From: Marinobacter salicampi | Lineage (GTDB): Bacteria; Pseudomonadota; Gammaproteobacteria; Pseudomonadales; Oleiphilaceae | DNA length: 64,000 nt | Direction: 5' to 3' | Assembly (NCBI RefSeq): GCF_011074795.1 | Contig: NZ_JAAMPF010000027.1 | Span: 54,213 to 118,212 of the forward strand | Part shown: piece by piece, positions 36,565 to 45,967 of the stretch | How positions within the stretch are numbered: position 1 is the stretch's first letter | Layout of the letters: every line of letters begins with the position of its first letter | Notes under the pieces: model-generated | What the model was told of the DNA's origin: nothing | Database searches by the model: none | The model's input: the letters and a program-made list of their open reading frames with translations, nothing else | Position numbers and translations under genes: made by a program

Positions 36565-38079
36565 ATGACGACCAACGCGGCTGCTGTTCCAACCGTCAAG
36601 CTTCTGATCGACGGCGAATTTGTCGAATCTTCCACCAACGAATGGAAAGACATCATCAACCCCGCCACCCAGGAAGTCCTGGCCCGGGTACCCTTCGCCA
36701 CTGCAGATGAAGTGGATGCGGCGGTGGCCAGCGCCCAGAAAGCCTTCCAGACCTGGCGCAAGACGTCCATTGGTGGTCGTGCCCGTATTTTCCTTAAGTA
36801 TCAGCAGCTGATCCGCGAGAACATGAAGGAACTCGCGGCTCTTCTCACCGCTGAGCAGGGCAAAACCCTGGCCGATGCAGAGGGCGATGTATTCCGCGGC
36901 CTGGAAGTGGTGGAGCATGCCTCTGCCATCGGCAACCTTCAACTGGGCGAAATGGCGAACAATGTGGCGGCCGGTGTTGATACCTACACCCTGCAGCAGC
37001 CCCTGGGCGTCTGTGCGGGCATCACCCCGTTCAATTTCCCGGCCATGATTCCCCTGTGGATGTTCCCCATGGCCATCGCCACCGGTAACACCTTTGTACT
37101 GAAGCCATCCGAACAGGACCCCATGGTGACCATGCGTCTGGTGGAGCTCGCCCTTGAGGCAGGTATACCGGCAGGGGTTCTGAATGTGGTTCATGGCGGC
37201 AAGGACGTGGTCAACGGCATCTGCGACCACAAGGACATTAAAGCGGTTTCCTTTGTTGGCTCCACACCCGTGGGCACCCACGTTTACAACCGCTCCACCC
37301 AGGCGGGCAAACGCGCCCAGTGCATGATGGGCGCGAAAAACCACGCCATCGTCATGCCGGATGCCAACAAGGAACAGACCCTCAACGCACTGGCAGGCTC
37401 AGCCTTTGGCGCTGCCGGCCAGCGCTGCATGGCCCTGTCCGTGGTGGTTCTGGTTGGCGAATCGGCCGAGTGGATTCCGGAGCTGGTGGCAAAAGCGGAG
37501 ACGCTCAAGGTCAACGCCGGTCACGAGGCCGGAACGGATGTCGGACCGCTTATTTCCCGGGCCGCACTGGAACGGGTCAATGGCTTTGTGGAAACCGGCG
37601 TTAAGGAAGGCGCGACCCTGCATCTGGATGGTCGCAATCCGAAAGTACCAGGTTACGAGGACGGCAACTTCATCGGCCCCACCCTGTTCTCGGGCGTAAC
37701 CGCTGACATGACTATCTATAAGGAAGAAATGTTCGGCCCGGTTCTGTGTGTCATGACAGCCGACTCCATGGATGACGCCATCAACGTGATCAACGCCAAC
37801 CCGAACGGTAACGGCACCGCGGTCTTCACCCGCTCCGGCGCGGCTGCTCGACATTTCCAGGAAGAGATCGATGTGGGCCAGGTCGGCATCAACGTGCCGA
37901 TTCCGGTTCCGGTTCCGCTGTTCTCGTTCACCGGCTCCAGAGGCTCCAAACTGGGCGACCTCGGGCCCTACGGCAAGCAGGTGGTGCAGTTCTATACCCA
38001 GACCAAGACCATCACAGCACGCTGGTTTGACGAAAACGAAGTGGGCGCGACGGTGAATACTACTATTACGCTTAAGTGA
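36565..38079 (+). CDS. mmsA: Methylmalonate-semialdehyde dehydrogenase (CoA-acylating)
   Basis: A 504-residue aldehyde dehydrogenase-fold enzyme converting methylmalonate semialdehyde to propionyl-CoA with NAD+ and CoA, the end of the valine branch. Features include the NAD-binding region [27 protein letters not shown], and the active-site [12 protein letters not shown] with Cys288. The C-terminal [23 protein letters not shown] is diagnostic of this CoA-dependent family. The ATG at 36565 (AAGGTG site) is preferred over a GTG nine bases earlier. A strong terminator follows. It lies apart from mmsB here, under a LysR rather than AraC neighbour. Confidence 0.95.
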   Translation: MTTNAAAVPTVKLLIDGEFVESSTNEWKDIINPATQEVLARVPFATADEVDAAVASAQKAFQTWRKTSIGGRARIFLKYQQLIRENMKELAALLTAEQGKTLADAEGDVFRGLEVVEHASAIGNLQLGEMANNVAAGVDTYTLQQPLGVCAGITPFNFPAMIPLWMFPMAIATGNTFVLKPSEQDPMVTMRLVELALEAGIPAGVLNVVHGGKDVVNGICDHKDIKAVSFVGSTPVGTHVYNRSTQAGKRAQCMMGAKNHAIVMPDANKEQTLNALAGSAFGAAGQRCMALSVVVLVGESAEWIPELVAKAETLKVNAGHEAGTDVGPLISRAALERVNGFVETGVKEGATLHLDGRNPKVPGYEDGNFIGPTLFSGVTADMTIYKEEMFGPVLCVMTADSMDDAINVINANPNGNGTAVFTRSGAAARHFQEEIDVGQVGINVPIPVPVPLFSFTGSRGSKLGDLGPYGKQVVQFYTQTKTITARWFDENEVGATVNTTITLK

Positions 38080-38096
38080 TTAAACGATAATGCATA

Positions 38097-38126
38097 TAAA
38101 AAGGCCCGCTATAAGCGGGCCTTTTT
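38097..38126 (+). terminator. Terminator of mmsA
   Basis: AAAAAGGCCCGCT-ATA-AGCGGGCCTTTTT is a long stem with flanking A and T runs, beginning about 18 bases after the mmsA stop. Confidence 0.93.
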
Positions 38127-38204
38127 ATAACTGATGTCCCGTCCTGAAATACGTTGTCATCTGGAGAATGAGCAGATCAACAACGTTTCTCTAACCCGCA
38201 AGAC

Positions 38205-38993
38205 TCACCGCTCGCCTAAAAATAGAACGTTGACCTCGCCGTTATTGCCGACAAAAGTCAACGTCCCATTCCCTTCGTTATCGTAAGTTGCGAGGGCGGT
38301 GAATTGCCCGTTTCGCTGTTCACCTGTGGTTTGCTGAACATCCTTGCAATTCTCTGCGAGGAACGAAATCTCTATCACATTTATCGATGTATCTGGAATG
38401 GCCACCTGACCATTGTAAACACAGCTCGTGTCTGCGCTAAAGCCGTCAAGAGACTCCCCATTCAGCGTAAATACAGTGTCACCATCAGCTGTTGTTCGCG
38501 TATAGCTGCCCGAAATTAGCTCTAGTGAGATTGGCTGGTCGCTGAGTTCATTTTTACGGCTAAGCGCGGCCCGATAATCATTAGTGACCAACTGCAAGGA
38601 CTCCCGATCGTCCCCTACCTTTCCTTTAATATCTAGATTCCGTATCTTCCAGCCGTCTTTGACGAATATACGCTGACCTACACCGGAAAAGGTACCGTCG
38701 GTCCGAAATTCGAGAGCACCGGTGGTCATGTCAGCTTGGTTGACGGCAACCACATGCTTTCCAGTCGGGCTTAGTATTGAAACAAAACCTTCTGTAATCT
38801 TACCGGAATCATCCACGAGCTCCGTCGTGTATACCCCCGGCGCTACCTGGTCTTTCAGACTAGAAGCCGGTGCTGTAGGGGAATCACTGCCGCTGCTGCC
38901 CCCACCACCGCAAGCGCTCAGAGCAAAAATAGAGGCGGCAATTGCCGTCGTGCGGAACAAGGTCTTACAGGTGTTCTTATCCATGTTATTCAT
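38205..38993 (-). CDS. Uncharacterised lipoprotein
   Basis: A 262-residue protein with a lipoprotein signal: a hydrophobic segment (TTAIAASIFALSAC) with a lipobox ending at Cys28, followed by a glycine/serine-rich spacer. The mature part looks like beta-rich sequence without recognisable catalytic residues; two cysteines (near 199 and 227) may form a disulfide. Its base composition is more AT-rich than neighbours, and it lies in a patch of low coding density, which hints at recent acquisition. Function unknown. Confidence 0.75.
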   Translation of the reverse strand: MNNMDKNTCKTLFRTTAIAASIFALSACGGGGSSGSDSPTAPASSLKDQVAPGVYTTELVDDSGKITEGFVSILSPTGKHVVAVNQADMTTGALEFRTDGTFSGVGQRIFVKDGWKIRNLDIKGKVGDDRESLQLVTNDYRAALSRKNELSDQPISLELISGSYTRTTADGDTVFTLNGESLDGFSADTSCVYNGQVAIPDTSINVIEISFLAENCKDVQQTTGEQRNGQFTALATYDNEGNGTLTFVGNNGEVNVLFLGER

Positions 38994-39295
38994 CTCGTCA
39001 TCCTTTTTAGCATGGTTACTTCTTCTGCTTTTCTTCTCCTGGCGGCGGCACCTTCCTTCGCCACCTCCGGAACCATCTGATCGTCGATTCCCACTGCCGC
39101 GGCCTGGTCACCAATTGTCTGCGCGCACGCATCAGCCCGCCATAGGCCAAGCCTGGCGGTCATCCTTGAATTACGGGTGGTGGGGATCAGAAAACGAACT
39201 AGCAAACAGCTGAGTGCGAATAGCGTAACTACTTGTTCAGTCAACCAGTCGAAGTCGAGCAACTCAGAACAATACGTTCTTCCAGACAGCGCCAT
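38990..39295 (-). CDS. Possible small membrane protein gene overlapping the lipoprotein start
   Basis: A 101-codon frame whose TGA overlaps the lipoprotein ATG (ATGA). It contains one hydrophobic stretch (TEQVVTLFALSCLLVRFLI) and a basic C terminus. The start-stop overlap favours translational coupling, but there is no recognised family and the composition is not clearly coding. Treat as doubtful. Confidence 0.35.
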   Translation of the reverse strand: MALSGRTYCSELLDFDWLTEQVVTLFALSCLLVRFLIPTTRNSRMTARLGLWRADACAQTIGDQAAAVGIDDQMVPEVAKEGAAARRRKAEEVTMLKRMTR

Positions 39296-39674
39296 AATAC
39301 TTCCTGTTTAAGCGGATCCTGGTAGGGCACCTCGGTACCCAATGAAAAGCGTCATATCCAGTTCGGCTTCTCATCCATTCACTTTACTGGTAATCGGCCT
39401 AAAAATAAGCGTTAACCCAGAAAATGTAATGAAACGTAACATAGTTTTACAAAAGGTGAATCGTCAATTTTATCCATCAGATATTAAGCACTCCCTGCCA
39501 ACACTCACAACAACGAATGTGACGCCGGTCTCAGCACTTCGAAATCGACAGCAGCTAGCGACCAACATTGCAGTAATTTAATCTTTACCTGATACCCGAG
39601 AACGCGACTTTAATCTCGCCTCCCCTCCCTCTAGGATGGCTTGACACCTTATTCCGGCACACGGCAAGAAGCGT
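39296..39674. other. AT-rich intergenic stretch
   Basis: About 380 bases with low GC and no supported gene; one 79-codon frame on the plus strand has no ribosome site or recognisable protein features. Promoters for the flanking genes probably lie here. Confidence 0.5.
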
Positions 39675-40205
39675 ATGACTCCACACCCCATTCAAGTTTT
39701 CCTTTCCCACGGCCTGGAAAGCGGCCCTGACGGCACCAAGATTCAGGCCCTGAAATCCGAGGCTGAAAAAGTTCCGGGGATCACAGCAACCGCACTGGAT
39801 CACCGCGACACCAGGGATCCTCTCCTTCGTCTGGAGCAGCTGCGGCAGGCCATGATGGAGAACAACGCAGACCCCGCCCATACCCTTCTGGTGGGTTCGA
39901 GCATGGGCGGTTGGGTTTGTGCCCAGGCCAGCGCTGATCTCCCTGTGCTTGGGTGTTTTCTGCTGGCACCGGCCCTGGCCATGCCGGATTACCCACGGTC
40001 CAGTCCGCAGATACAGGCCCGACACACCCAGATAATCCATGGTTGGCAGGATGATGTGGTGCTGCCTACTCCTGTCATCGAACTCGCACAGCGCCAGGCG
40101 CTACCCCTACTCCTGCTGCCCGACGGGCACCGTCTCCAGGACAGCCTGGACAGAATCTGCGCCGAATTCCGGCTGTTCCTGACACGCTGCCTTGAAGACC
40201 GCTGA
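39675..40205 (+). CDS. Small alpha/beta hydrolase
   Basis: A 176-residue hydrolase-like protein of the YqiA/RBBP9 type. The nucleophile is Ser76 in VGSSMGGW; the acid is probably Asp126 or Asp127 in HGWQDDVV, and His152 in PDGHRL completes the triad. It is shorter than most esterases, with almost no lid region. No signal peptide is present. It precedes the second 2-oxoacid dehydrogenase operon by about 130 bases; substrate unknown. Confidence 0.82.
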   Translation: MTPHPIQVFLSHGLESGPDGTKIQALKSEAEKVPGITATALDHRDTRDPLLRLEQLRQAMMENNADPAHTLLVGSSMGGWVCAQASADLPVLGCFLLAPALAMPDYPRSSPQIQARHTQIIHGWQDDVVLPTPVIELAQRQALPLLLLPDGHRLQDSLDRICAEFRLFLTRCLEDR

Positions 40206-40336
40206 GCTGTCAGTCTTTAATTCTTGGGCTCACCCCTGTTATTTTGTTTCTGAAGACCTATCTCTGTACTAGAACACCGTAAAAGGAGCTCACAACCACA
40301 GGTTGAAGCCAAAGGCACAGACAGGGAGAGCATCAG

Positions 40337-41428
40337 ATGCCGAGGAAGAAGCTCAAACCCAAACTGCAGTTGGAGTATCTGTCCGTCCTTGACGACAAGG
40401 GGAAGCTCGACAAGGACCTGGAACCGAAAATAGACGGTAAGACACTGAAGCGGATGCACCGCGTCATGCTGTTATGCCGGCGCTTTGATGAACATTTGCT
40501 TAAATGGCAGCGCCAGGGACGGGTTGGAACCTTTGCACCGGTCAAGGGCCAGGAAGCAAGCCAGATCGGCTCCGTTGCAGCCCTTAAGGACGAGGATTGG
40601 GTGGTGCCCAGCTTTCGCGAGACCGCAGTTGCCCTGTGGCGAGGCACGCCCCTCACCGGCCTGATCCTTTACAACGCCGGCTACAATGAAGGCGGCCAAA
40701 TTCCCGAAAACCAGAATGACCTGCCCATCTCTATTCCGGTGGCCTCCCAGATGTGCCAGGCCGTGGGCATCGCCTATGCCATGAAAATCCGCCGGGAAAA
40801 GAAGGTGACCATGGTCTATTTCGGCGACGGCGCCACTTCCGAGGGGGATTTTCACGAGTCTCTCAACATGGCCCAGGTCTTCAACACGCCGACCGTTTTT
40901 CTGTGCCAGAACAACCACTGGGCGATCTCAGTGCCCCGGGAGCAGCAGACGGCCTCATCCACTCTCGCCCAGAAGGCCCTGGCCTATGGCATGCCGGGTA
41001 TCCAGGTGGATGGCAATGACCTGCTGGCGGTCTACGCCGCTACCCAGGAAGCGGTCGAGCGCGCGCGCAAGGGCGAAGGCCCTACCCTTATTGAATGCGT
41101 CACCTACCGGCTATCGGTACACACTACTGCCGATGACCCCAGCAAATACCGCTCCGATGACGAAGTGGAAACCTGGATGGAGCGGGACCCCATCATTCGC
41201 ATGCAGCAGTATCTGAAGGATAAAAAACTGCTGACCGAAAAGCAGATCAAGAAAATTGACGAAGAGGTGGTGGAGGAGGTCAACAAGGCCTGGGACGAGG
41301 CCGCGGAGCAAATGGAAGACCTCGGGGATCCTCTCGACATGTTCGACCATGTGTACGCCGACATGCCCCCTTACCTCAAGGAACAAAGGGACGCCCTGAA
41401 ACAGAGCATGGAGGTTCGCCGTGGCTGA
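40337..41428 (+). CDS. 2-Oxoacid dehydrogenase E1 alpha subunit (PdhA-like), second complex
   Basis: A 363-residue ThDP-dependent subunit. FAPVKGQEASQIGSVAAL (about 66-83) resembles Gram-positive-type pyruvate dehydrogenase alpha more than the BkdA1 at 1015-2202. The ThDP motif GDGATSEGDFHESLN starts at 163 and QNN is at 191-193; the phospho-loop analogue is YRLSVHTTADDPSKYRS. The substrate may be pyruvate, a branched-chain or another 2-oxoacid. It overlaps the E1 beta gene by eight bases, so the subunits are coupled. Confidence 0.9.
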   Translation: MPRKKLKPKLQLEYLSVLDDKGKLDKDLEPKIDGKTLKRMHRVMLLCRRFDEHLLKWQRQGRVGTFAPVKGQEASQIGSVAALKDEDWVVPSFRETAVALWRGTPLTGLILYNAGYNEGGQIPENQNDLPISIPVASQMCQAVGIAYAMKIRREKKVTMVYFGDGATSEGDFHESLNMAQVFNTPTVFLCQNNHWAISVPREQQTASSTLAQKALAYGMPGIQVDGNDLLAVYAATQEAVERARKGEGPTLIECVTYRLSVHTTADDPSKYRSDDEVETWMERDPIIRMQQYLKDKKLLTEKQIKKIDEEVVEEVNKAWDEAAEQMEDLGDPLDMFDHVYADMPPYLKEQRDALKQSMEVRRG

Positions 41429-42401
41429 GCTGACGATGGTTGAGGCCATAAATATGGCCCTGAAACAGGAAATGGAGGCAGACGAATCGGTACTGGTGCT
41501 GGGCGAGGACGTTGGCGTGGATGGCGGTATCTTCCGGGTGACTGACGGTCTTCTGAAGCAGTTCGGCGAGGACCGGGTCATGGATACCCCTGTGGCCGAG
41601 TCCGGCATCGTTGGCATGGCCACCGGCATGGCTATTTACGGTATGAAGCCGGTATGTGAAATGCAGTTTTCCGGCTTCAGCTATTTCGCCTTCCACCAAC
41701 TGGAAGGCCAGACATCCCGCATGCGCTGGCGCTCCCGCGGTCGTTACACCGTCCCCCTGGTGTGCCGAATGCCCTACGGTGGTGGCGTTCGGGCGCTGGA
41801 GCATCACTCCGAAAGCCGGGAAACCTACTTCGCCCATACCCCGGGCCTCAAGATGGTCATCCCGTCCGGGCCACGGAACGCCCGGGCCTTGCTGGTGAGC
41901 GCCATCCGTGACCCGGACCCAGTTATTTTCTTCGAACCCAAGCTGAACTATCGCTCATTCAGGGAAGAAGTGCCTGAGGAAGCGGAAACCCTGCCCATTG
42001 GTGAGTCCCAGGTTGTGCGGGAGGGTCGCGATCTTACCCTGATTACCTATGGCGCCCTTACCCAACGTTCCCTGCAAGCGGCAGAGCAGCTGGCTGACGA
42101 AGACGGCGTGGAAGCTGAGGTGATTGATCTGCTGTCGATCTCGCCTCTGGATGACAGGAAACTGAGCGAGTCGGTGCAAAAAACCGGTCGGGTGGTCATC
42201 GTGCATGAGGCCCATCGCAGTTTCGGTCCGGGCGCCGAGATCATCGCGCGCATCAACGAAAAGTCGTTCTATTACCTGGAGGCGCCTGTGGAACGCGTTG
42301 CGGGCTATGACGTTATCACGCCCTTCTTCGCCCGGGAGCAGGATTACATTCCGGATGTCAGCCGCATCATTGAGGGCGCCCGGCGGGCGTTGAGTGCGTA
42401 A
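41421..42401 (+). CDS. 2-Oxoacid dehydrogenase E1 beta subunit (PdhB-like), second complex
   Basis: A 326-residue transketolase-like subunit. Landmarks are AELTMVEAINMALKQEME at the start, LGEDVGVDGGIFR near 27, VCRMPYGGGVRALEHHSESRE in the middle and VIVHEAHRSFGPGAEI near the C terminus; only portions are quoted. The ATG lies inside the end of the E1 alpha gene (eight-base overlap). Partner of the E1 alpha at 40337 and the E2 that follows. Confidence 0.92.
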   Translation: MAELTMVEAINMALKQEMEADESVLVLGEDVGVDGGIFRVTDGLLKQFGEDRVMDTPVAESGIVGMATGMAIYGMKPVCEMQFSGFSYFAFHQLEGQTSRMRWRSRGRYTVPLVCRMPYGGGVRALEHHSESRETYFAHTPGLKMVIPSGPRNARALLVSAIRDPDPVIFFEPKLNYRSFREEVPEEAETLPIGESQVVREGRDLTLITYGALTQRSLQAAEQLADEDGVEAEVIDLLSISPLDDRKLSESVQKTGRVVIVHEAHRSFGPGAEIIARINEKSFYYLEAPVERVAGYDVITPFFAREQDYIPDVSRIIEGARRALSA

Positions 42402-42416
42402 ACAAGGAGCAATTGC

Positions 42417-43859
42417 ATGGCCAAGGAATACAAGCTGGAAGACCCCGGCGAAGGCATCACCGAAGCTGAAATTGTAGGCGTACACGTATCCGAAGGCGAC
42501 CAGGTCAAGGACGGCGACCTGCTGGTGAGCGTGGAGACCGACAAGGCCGTAAACGACATTACTGCACCCTTCAATGGCACGATCAAGTCCGTGGAAGTGA
42601 GCGAGGACGACTTTATAAAAGTAGGCCAGGTGCTTGTAACCTATACCGAAGAGGGAGACTCCGGGCAGGAAGACACTGACGAAAGAGATGACGAAACCGA
42701 TAGCGCCGAATCCGACAATACGGCGCCACCAGAGCAAACATCGGATGATCAGGACGAGGAAGAGACCGCCGGAGCAGCAACCGGTGAGAGCGAGCAAGCT
42801 GATGATGACGATCAAGGCGATGACGATCATGAAGAGGCCGCCGGAAAAGAACCCCCCGAAACCGGCACGGGCTCCCGGAAACAGCAACAGAATAAGGACG
42901 CGGCGCATCAAGAGCCGGTACCTGCCGCGCCCGCAACCCGAAAACTGGCTCGTGAGCTGGATGTGGATCTTCATCAGGTAGAGCCCAGCGGTCCCGGTGG
43001 ACGAGTGGTCAAGGAGGACGTCAAAAGTGTCGCCGAGGACGAGTCCCGGGAGCCGGAAGGTCAGGAGCCGAAACCCGACACTGAAAAGGAAACCAGCGAG
43101 GCCCGGCGGCCCGAAACCCCCGCCCTTCCAGACTTCGAGCGCTGGGGCAGCGTCGAGCGACAGAAGCTGAGGTCGGTGCGACGCGCAATCGCCCGGCAGA
43201 CCGCCAGTGCCTGGCAACAGATCCCCCATGTGATGCATCAGGATGTGGCTGACGTTACCGAACTGGAACGCTTCCGGCGCCGGCACAAAGATGCGGTAGA
43301 AGCGCGCGGTGGCAAGCTGACACTGACAGTGCTGGTACTCAAGGCGGCGGTGGCGGCCCTCAAGCAGTACCCCCGCTTTAATGCCAGCCTGGACGTCACC
43401 AATGATGAGGTGGTACTGAAGCACTACCATCACTTTGGTATGGCTGTGGCCACAGACAGAGGCTTGCTGGTGCCTGTGATCCGGGATGTGGACCGGAAGG
43501 ATGTCACCGAACTTGCCGTCGAAACCGTGGAACTTGCCAACAGGGCACGGGACGGCGAACTGAGCCGTGACGAAATGGTGGGTGCAAGCTTCAGCATTAC
43601 CAACCCCGGCTCCATTGGCGGGACCAGCTTCACCCCCCTTATCAACGCCCCCGAGGCGGCCATTCTTGGCATGTGTGCCACCAGGCTTGAGCCTGTGGCG
43701 GTGGGCGATCTGGACAACTACCGAATCGAAGCCCGCCTTCAGCTCCCCCTGTGTCTTACCTATGACCACCGGCTAAACGATGGCGCAGACGCTGCCGGCT
43801 TTTTGAGAACCATTATTCAGATATTGCAGGATCCTGAATCCTTCCTGCTCGCAGTCTGA
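42417..43859 (+). CDS. 2-Oxoacid dehydrogenase E2 with one lipoyl domain and a very acidic linker
   Basis: A 480-residue dihydrolipoyl acyltransferase. The lipoyl domain spans about 1-77 with ETDKAVND (Lys43). Residues 78-149 form a linker with 33 Asp/Glu among 72 residues, in place of the usual Ala/Pro-rich linker. A peripheral-subunit-binding domain follows at about 172-203 (ATRKLARELDVDL, GPGGRVVKEDV), then the catalytic domain with DHRLNDG (His451, Asp455). It begins 15 bases after E1 beta with an AAGGAG site. E3 is missing nearby. The gene ends the second complex operon; a loose hairpin (43864-43872 with 43892-43900) may act as terminator. Confidence 0.92.
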   Translation: MAKEYKLEDPGEGITEAEIVGVHVSEGDQVKDGDLLVSVETDKAVNDITAPFNGTIKSVEVSEDDFIKVGQVLVTYTEEGDSGQEDTDERDDETDSAESDNTAPPEQTSDDQDEEETAGAATGESEQADDDDQGDDDHEEAAGKEPPETGTGSRKQQQNKDAAHQEPVPAAPATRKLARELDVDLHQVEPSGPGGRVVKEDVKSVAEDESREPEGQEPKPDTEKETSEARRPETPALPDFERWGSVERQKLRSVRRAIARQTASAWQQIPHVMHQDVADVTELERFRRRHKDAVEARGGKLTLTVLVLKAAVAALKQYPRFNASLDVTNDEVVLKHYHHFGMAVATDRGLLVPVIRDVDRKDVTELAVETVELANRARDGELSRDEMVGASFSITNPGSIGGTSFTPLINAPEAAILGMCATRLEPVAVGDLDNYRIEARLQLPLCLTYDHRLNDGADAAGFLRTIIQILQDPESFLLAV

Positions 43860-43978
43860 GCCAGGCCCTGGCCGAGCTGTCGATCCCTTGAGCCAGGGCC
43901 CTGCATTTAAGCTAGAATGCTGCTCTTGAATCGATGGGGCCGTGCCCCCGGTGGCATGTGTGTGGCGGAGGTCAGGGT

Positions 43979-44707
43979 TTGAAAAAGTTTGCGCTGTTGA
44001 AAACAGGATCAACCTACGGACCCGTCCGCGACCGCTTCGGTGATTTTGAAGACTGGTTCCTGAAGGTACTGGGGCCGGACCTGAATATTCGCGTAATTCA
44101 CGTGGCCGAGGGCGAGGACCCGGGTGTGCCAGCCGACTGGGACGGCATTCTGGTTACCGGCTCGCCTGCCATGGTTTCAGACCGTGAGCCTTGGAGTGAA
44201 ACCACAGGGGCCTGGCTGGCCCGGGCGGTAGGCGAGGCGGTTCCGCTGCTGGGCGTATGCTATGGGCACCAGCTGCTGGCCCACGCCCTCGGAGGCCTTG
44301 CGGATAACCGTGCTGAAGGTCGGGAGTCGGGTACCTTCGACATACGGCTGTTGCCGGAAGCCAATGATGATCCGCTATTCGGCAGTCTGCCTGAGTGTTT
44401 CCCCGCCCATCTGACCCATCGCCAGTCAGTGCTCCGCCTGCCAGCTGGGGCTGTGCCTCTGGCCCATTCCGATAACGAGCCCCATCAGGCATTTCGTATA
44501 GGTGACTGCGCCTGGGGCGTGCAGTTTCACCCGGAGTTCACCCCCGAAGTCATGATTGCCTATCTTGAGACCCAGGCTGAGGCGCTCAAGGAAAGTGGAC
44601 AGTCGCCCGAAGCGCTTAGGTCCGCTGTGCGGGAGGCTGCTATGGCAGCCAGTCTGCTGAACCGTTTTGTCAGCTACGTCGAGTCCAGGGTTAAACAGGC
44701 ATCCTGA
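43979..44707 (+). CDS. Class I glutamine amidotransferase-like protein
   Basis: A 242-residue protein with the GATase class I triad: Cys94 in LGVCYGHQLL, and His184 with Glu186 in QFHPEF. It resembles stand-alone amidotransferases such as YbcQ/GuaA-like gamma-glutamyl hydrolase relatives, with no synthetase domain attached. The best start is the TTG at 43979, seven bases after GGAGG; the open frame continues to 43934 without a ribosome site and with cysteine/glycine-rich sequence unlike a protein N terminus. Substrate unknown. Confidence 0.85.
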   Translation: MKKFALLKTGSTYGPVRDRFGDFEDWFLKVLGPDLNIRVIHVAEGEDPGVPADWDGILVTGSPAMVSDREPWSETTGAWLARAVGEAVPLLGVCYGHQLLAHALGGLADNRAEGRESGTFDIRLLPEANDDPLFGSLPECFPAHLTHRQSVLRLPAGAVPLAHSDNEPHQAFRIGDCAWGVQFHPEFTPEVMIAYLETQAEALKESGQSPEALRSAVREAAMAASLLNRFVSYVESRVKQAS

Positions 44708-44715
44708 ACCAGCCG

Positions 44716-45375
44716 CTACTTTTCAAAAAAGCGCGGGTTACGGGCGACAAAATTGGCAATCCAGCGTTCGAGAAAGGATTTGTTGTGGGCCAGCTTGAGA
44801 TAACGCCAGCCCAGGATTGAAATGATCAGGGCGCCGATGGCGTCCACTATCAGGTCCCACATGGTGTCCGTCAGGCCGGATGGATCCCCCAGCATGGCCT
44901 TCTGCATGTTCATGCCAGCCAGCTGATCCATGGCGAATTCGAATATTTCCCACAGAGCCCCTACCCCGAGGGCGAACAGAAATGCAAAGAACGCCACAAA
45001 GCCGGGTTTCATGTGCACGTCAATGCGCTCGGCCTCGTTCATGATGTGAACCAGCAGAAACCCGACGATACCCAGCAGGAACCCCGACGTAGTGTGAAGC
45101 GCAATGTCCCACCACCAGAAGCGGGTGTAATAACCATGAATTTCACCAAGGAAAAGCGAAGCAAACACAAAGGCGATAGCCAGCAGCTGAAGCTCCGGCG
45201 GTATATAGATGCGAAAGCGACGCTCCAGCGCCAGGGGGAAAAACGTAATGATGATAATGAGGCTGCTCAGAAAAGCGACAAACCACTGCCTGCCCCATAA
45301 GGCGAATAGGGCTTCCGCCAATAGGATCAGCTGCAGCACAAGGGTGATTTTCTGATGGGTGACGCGGATCTTCAT
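44716..45375 (-). CDS. Uncharacterised inner-membrane protein (YjdF/DUF2238-like)
   Basis: A 219-residue protein with about six transmembrane segments, for example ITLVLQLILLAEALFAL, FVAFLSSLIIIITFFPLAL and a later FFAFLFALGVGALWEIFEF. The WEIFEF and DTMWDLIVDAIGALI segments recall a conserved family of bacterial membrane proteins of unknown role. Start choice is uncertain: the ATG at 45375 gives a normal basic N terminus, while an in-frame ATG at 45417 adds 14 residues; neither has a strong ribosome site. It converges with the amidotransferase gene. Confidence 0.75.
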   Translation of the reverse strand: MKIRVTHQKITLVLQLILLAEALFALWGRQWFVAFLSSLIIIITFFPLALERRFRIYIPPELQLLAIAFVFASLFLGEIHGYYTRFWWWDIALHTTSGFLLGIVGFLLVHIMNEAERIDVHMKPGFVAFFAFLFALGVGALWEIFEFAMDQLAGMNMQKAMLGDPSGLTDTMWDLIVDAIGALIISILGWRYLKLAHNKSFLERWIANFVARNPRFFEK

Positions 45376-45546
45376 GAATATTTGGGGCTTTTGGCAGTAT
45401 TTTGTCCACCCTACCATATAAAGCGGAACCCGATGACCTCAACTATCGTTCTATGACAGGGGCAAAACGTGCTCTACTGAGCAGCGGGCCACACTGCAAG
45501 AACAGCCCGTTACCTCAATAATAATCATGATTTACAGGAGTTTGAG

Positions 45547-45948
45547 ATGCGTACAATACGGACATACCTTCGGCAGGTTTCGTTTGTTATGGCCATTCTT
45601 ATGGCGTTTGCTACCGTCTGGGCCTCCCCTGCGGTTGCCAGCGTTGTGGGTACCGGCGAGTTGCTTCAGGAACAGCAGGTTGATCTGGACCGGTCGTCAC
45701 TGTTGAGCATGCTTGAACAGCAAGAGGTCAAGGACAAGCTGGCGGAGATGGGTGTCAGCCAGGCGGATGTTGAAGAACGCATCAACAACCTTACGCCACA
45801 GGAGCTCGCCCAGTTCGAGCAGCAGTTGGCGGACGATCCGGCCGGCGGCAGCGTGGTGGGTATTATCGTGCTTTTCCTGCTGGTCTTCGTGGTGACCGAT
45901 ATCCTCTGTGCCACCAATATCTACCCCTTCATCAACTGTATCCGATAA
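45547..45948 (+). CDS. PA2779-family small exported/membrane protein
   Basis: A 133-residue protein with an N-terminal signal-like helix (SFVMAILMAFATVWASPAVA) and a second hydrophobic helix near residues 104-122 (GGSVVGIIVLFLLVFVVTDI), ending in a short tail with two cysteines (CATNIYPFINCIR). The middle is glutamine/glutamate-rich and helical. This matches a family named after Pseudomonas PA2779, always paired with a PA2778-type peptidase, as here. An AGGAG site precedes the ATG. Biological role unknown. Confidence 0.82.
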   Translation: MRTIRTYLRQVSFVMAILMAFATVWASPAVASVVGTGELLQEQQVDLDRSSLLSMLEQQEVKDKLAEMGVSQADVEERINNLTPQELAQFEQQLADDPAGGSVVGIIVLFLLVFVVTDILCATNIYPFINCIR

Positions 45949-45967
45949 CCTGCGTGATAACCCAAAC

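Noticed and set aside
39342..39581. A 79-codon plus-strand frame
   Set aside because: No ribosome site, no recognisable protein and AT-rich intergenic composition.
41955..43769. A 604-codon frame antisense to the second E1 beta and E2 genes
   Set aside because: The sense genes carry clear conserved motifs; long antisense frames are a by-product of G/C-rich third codon positions.
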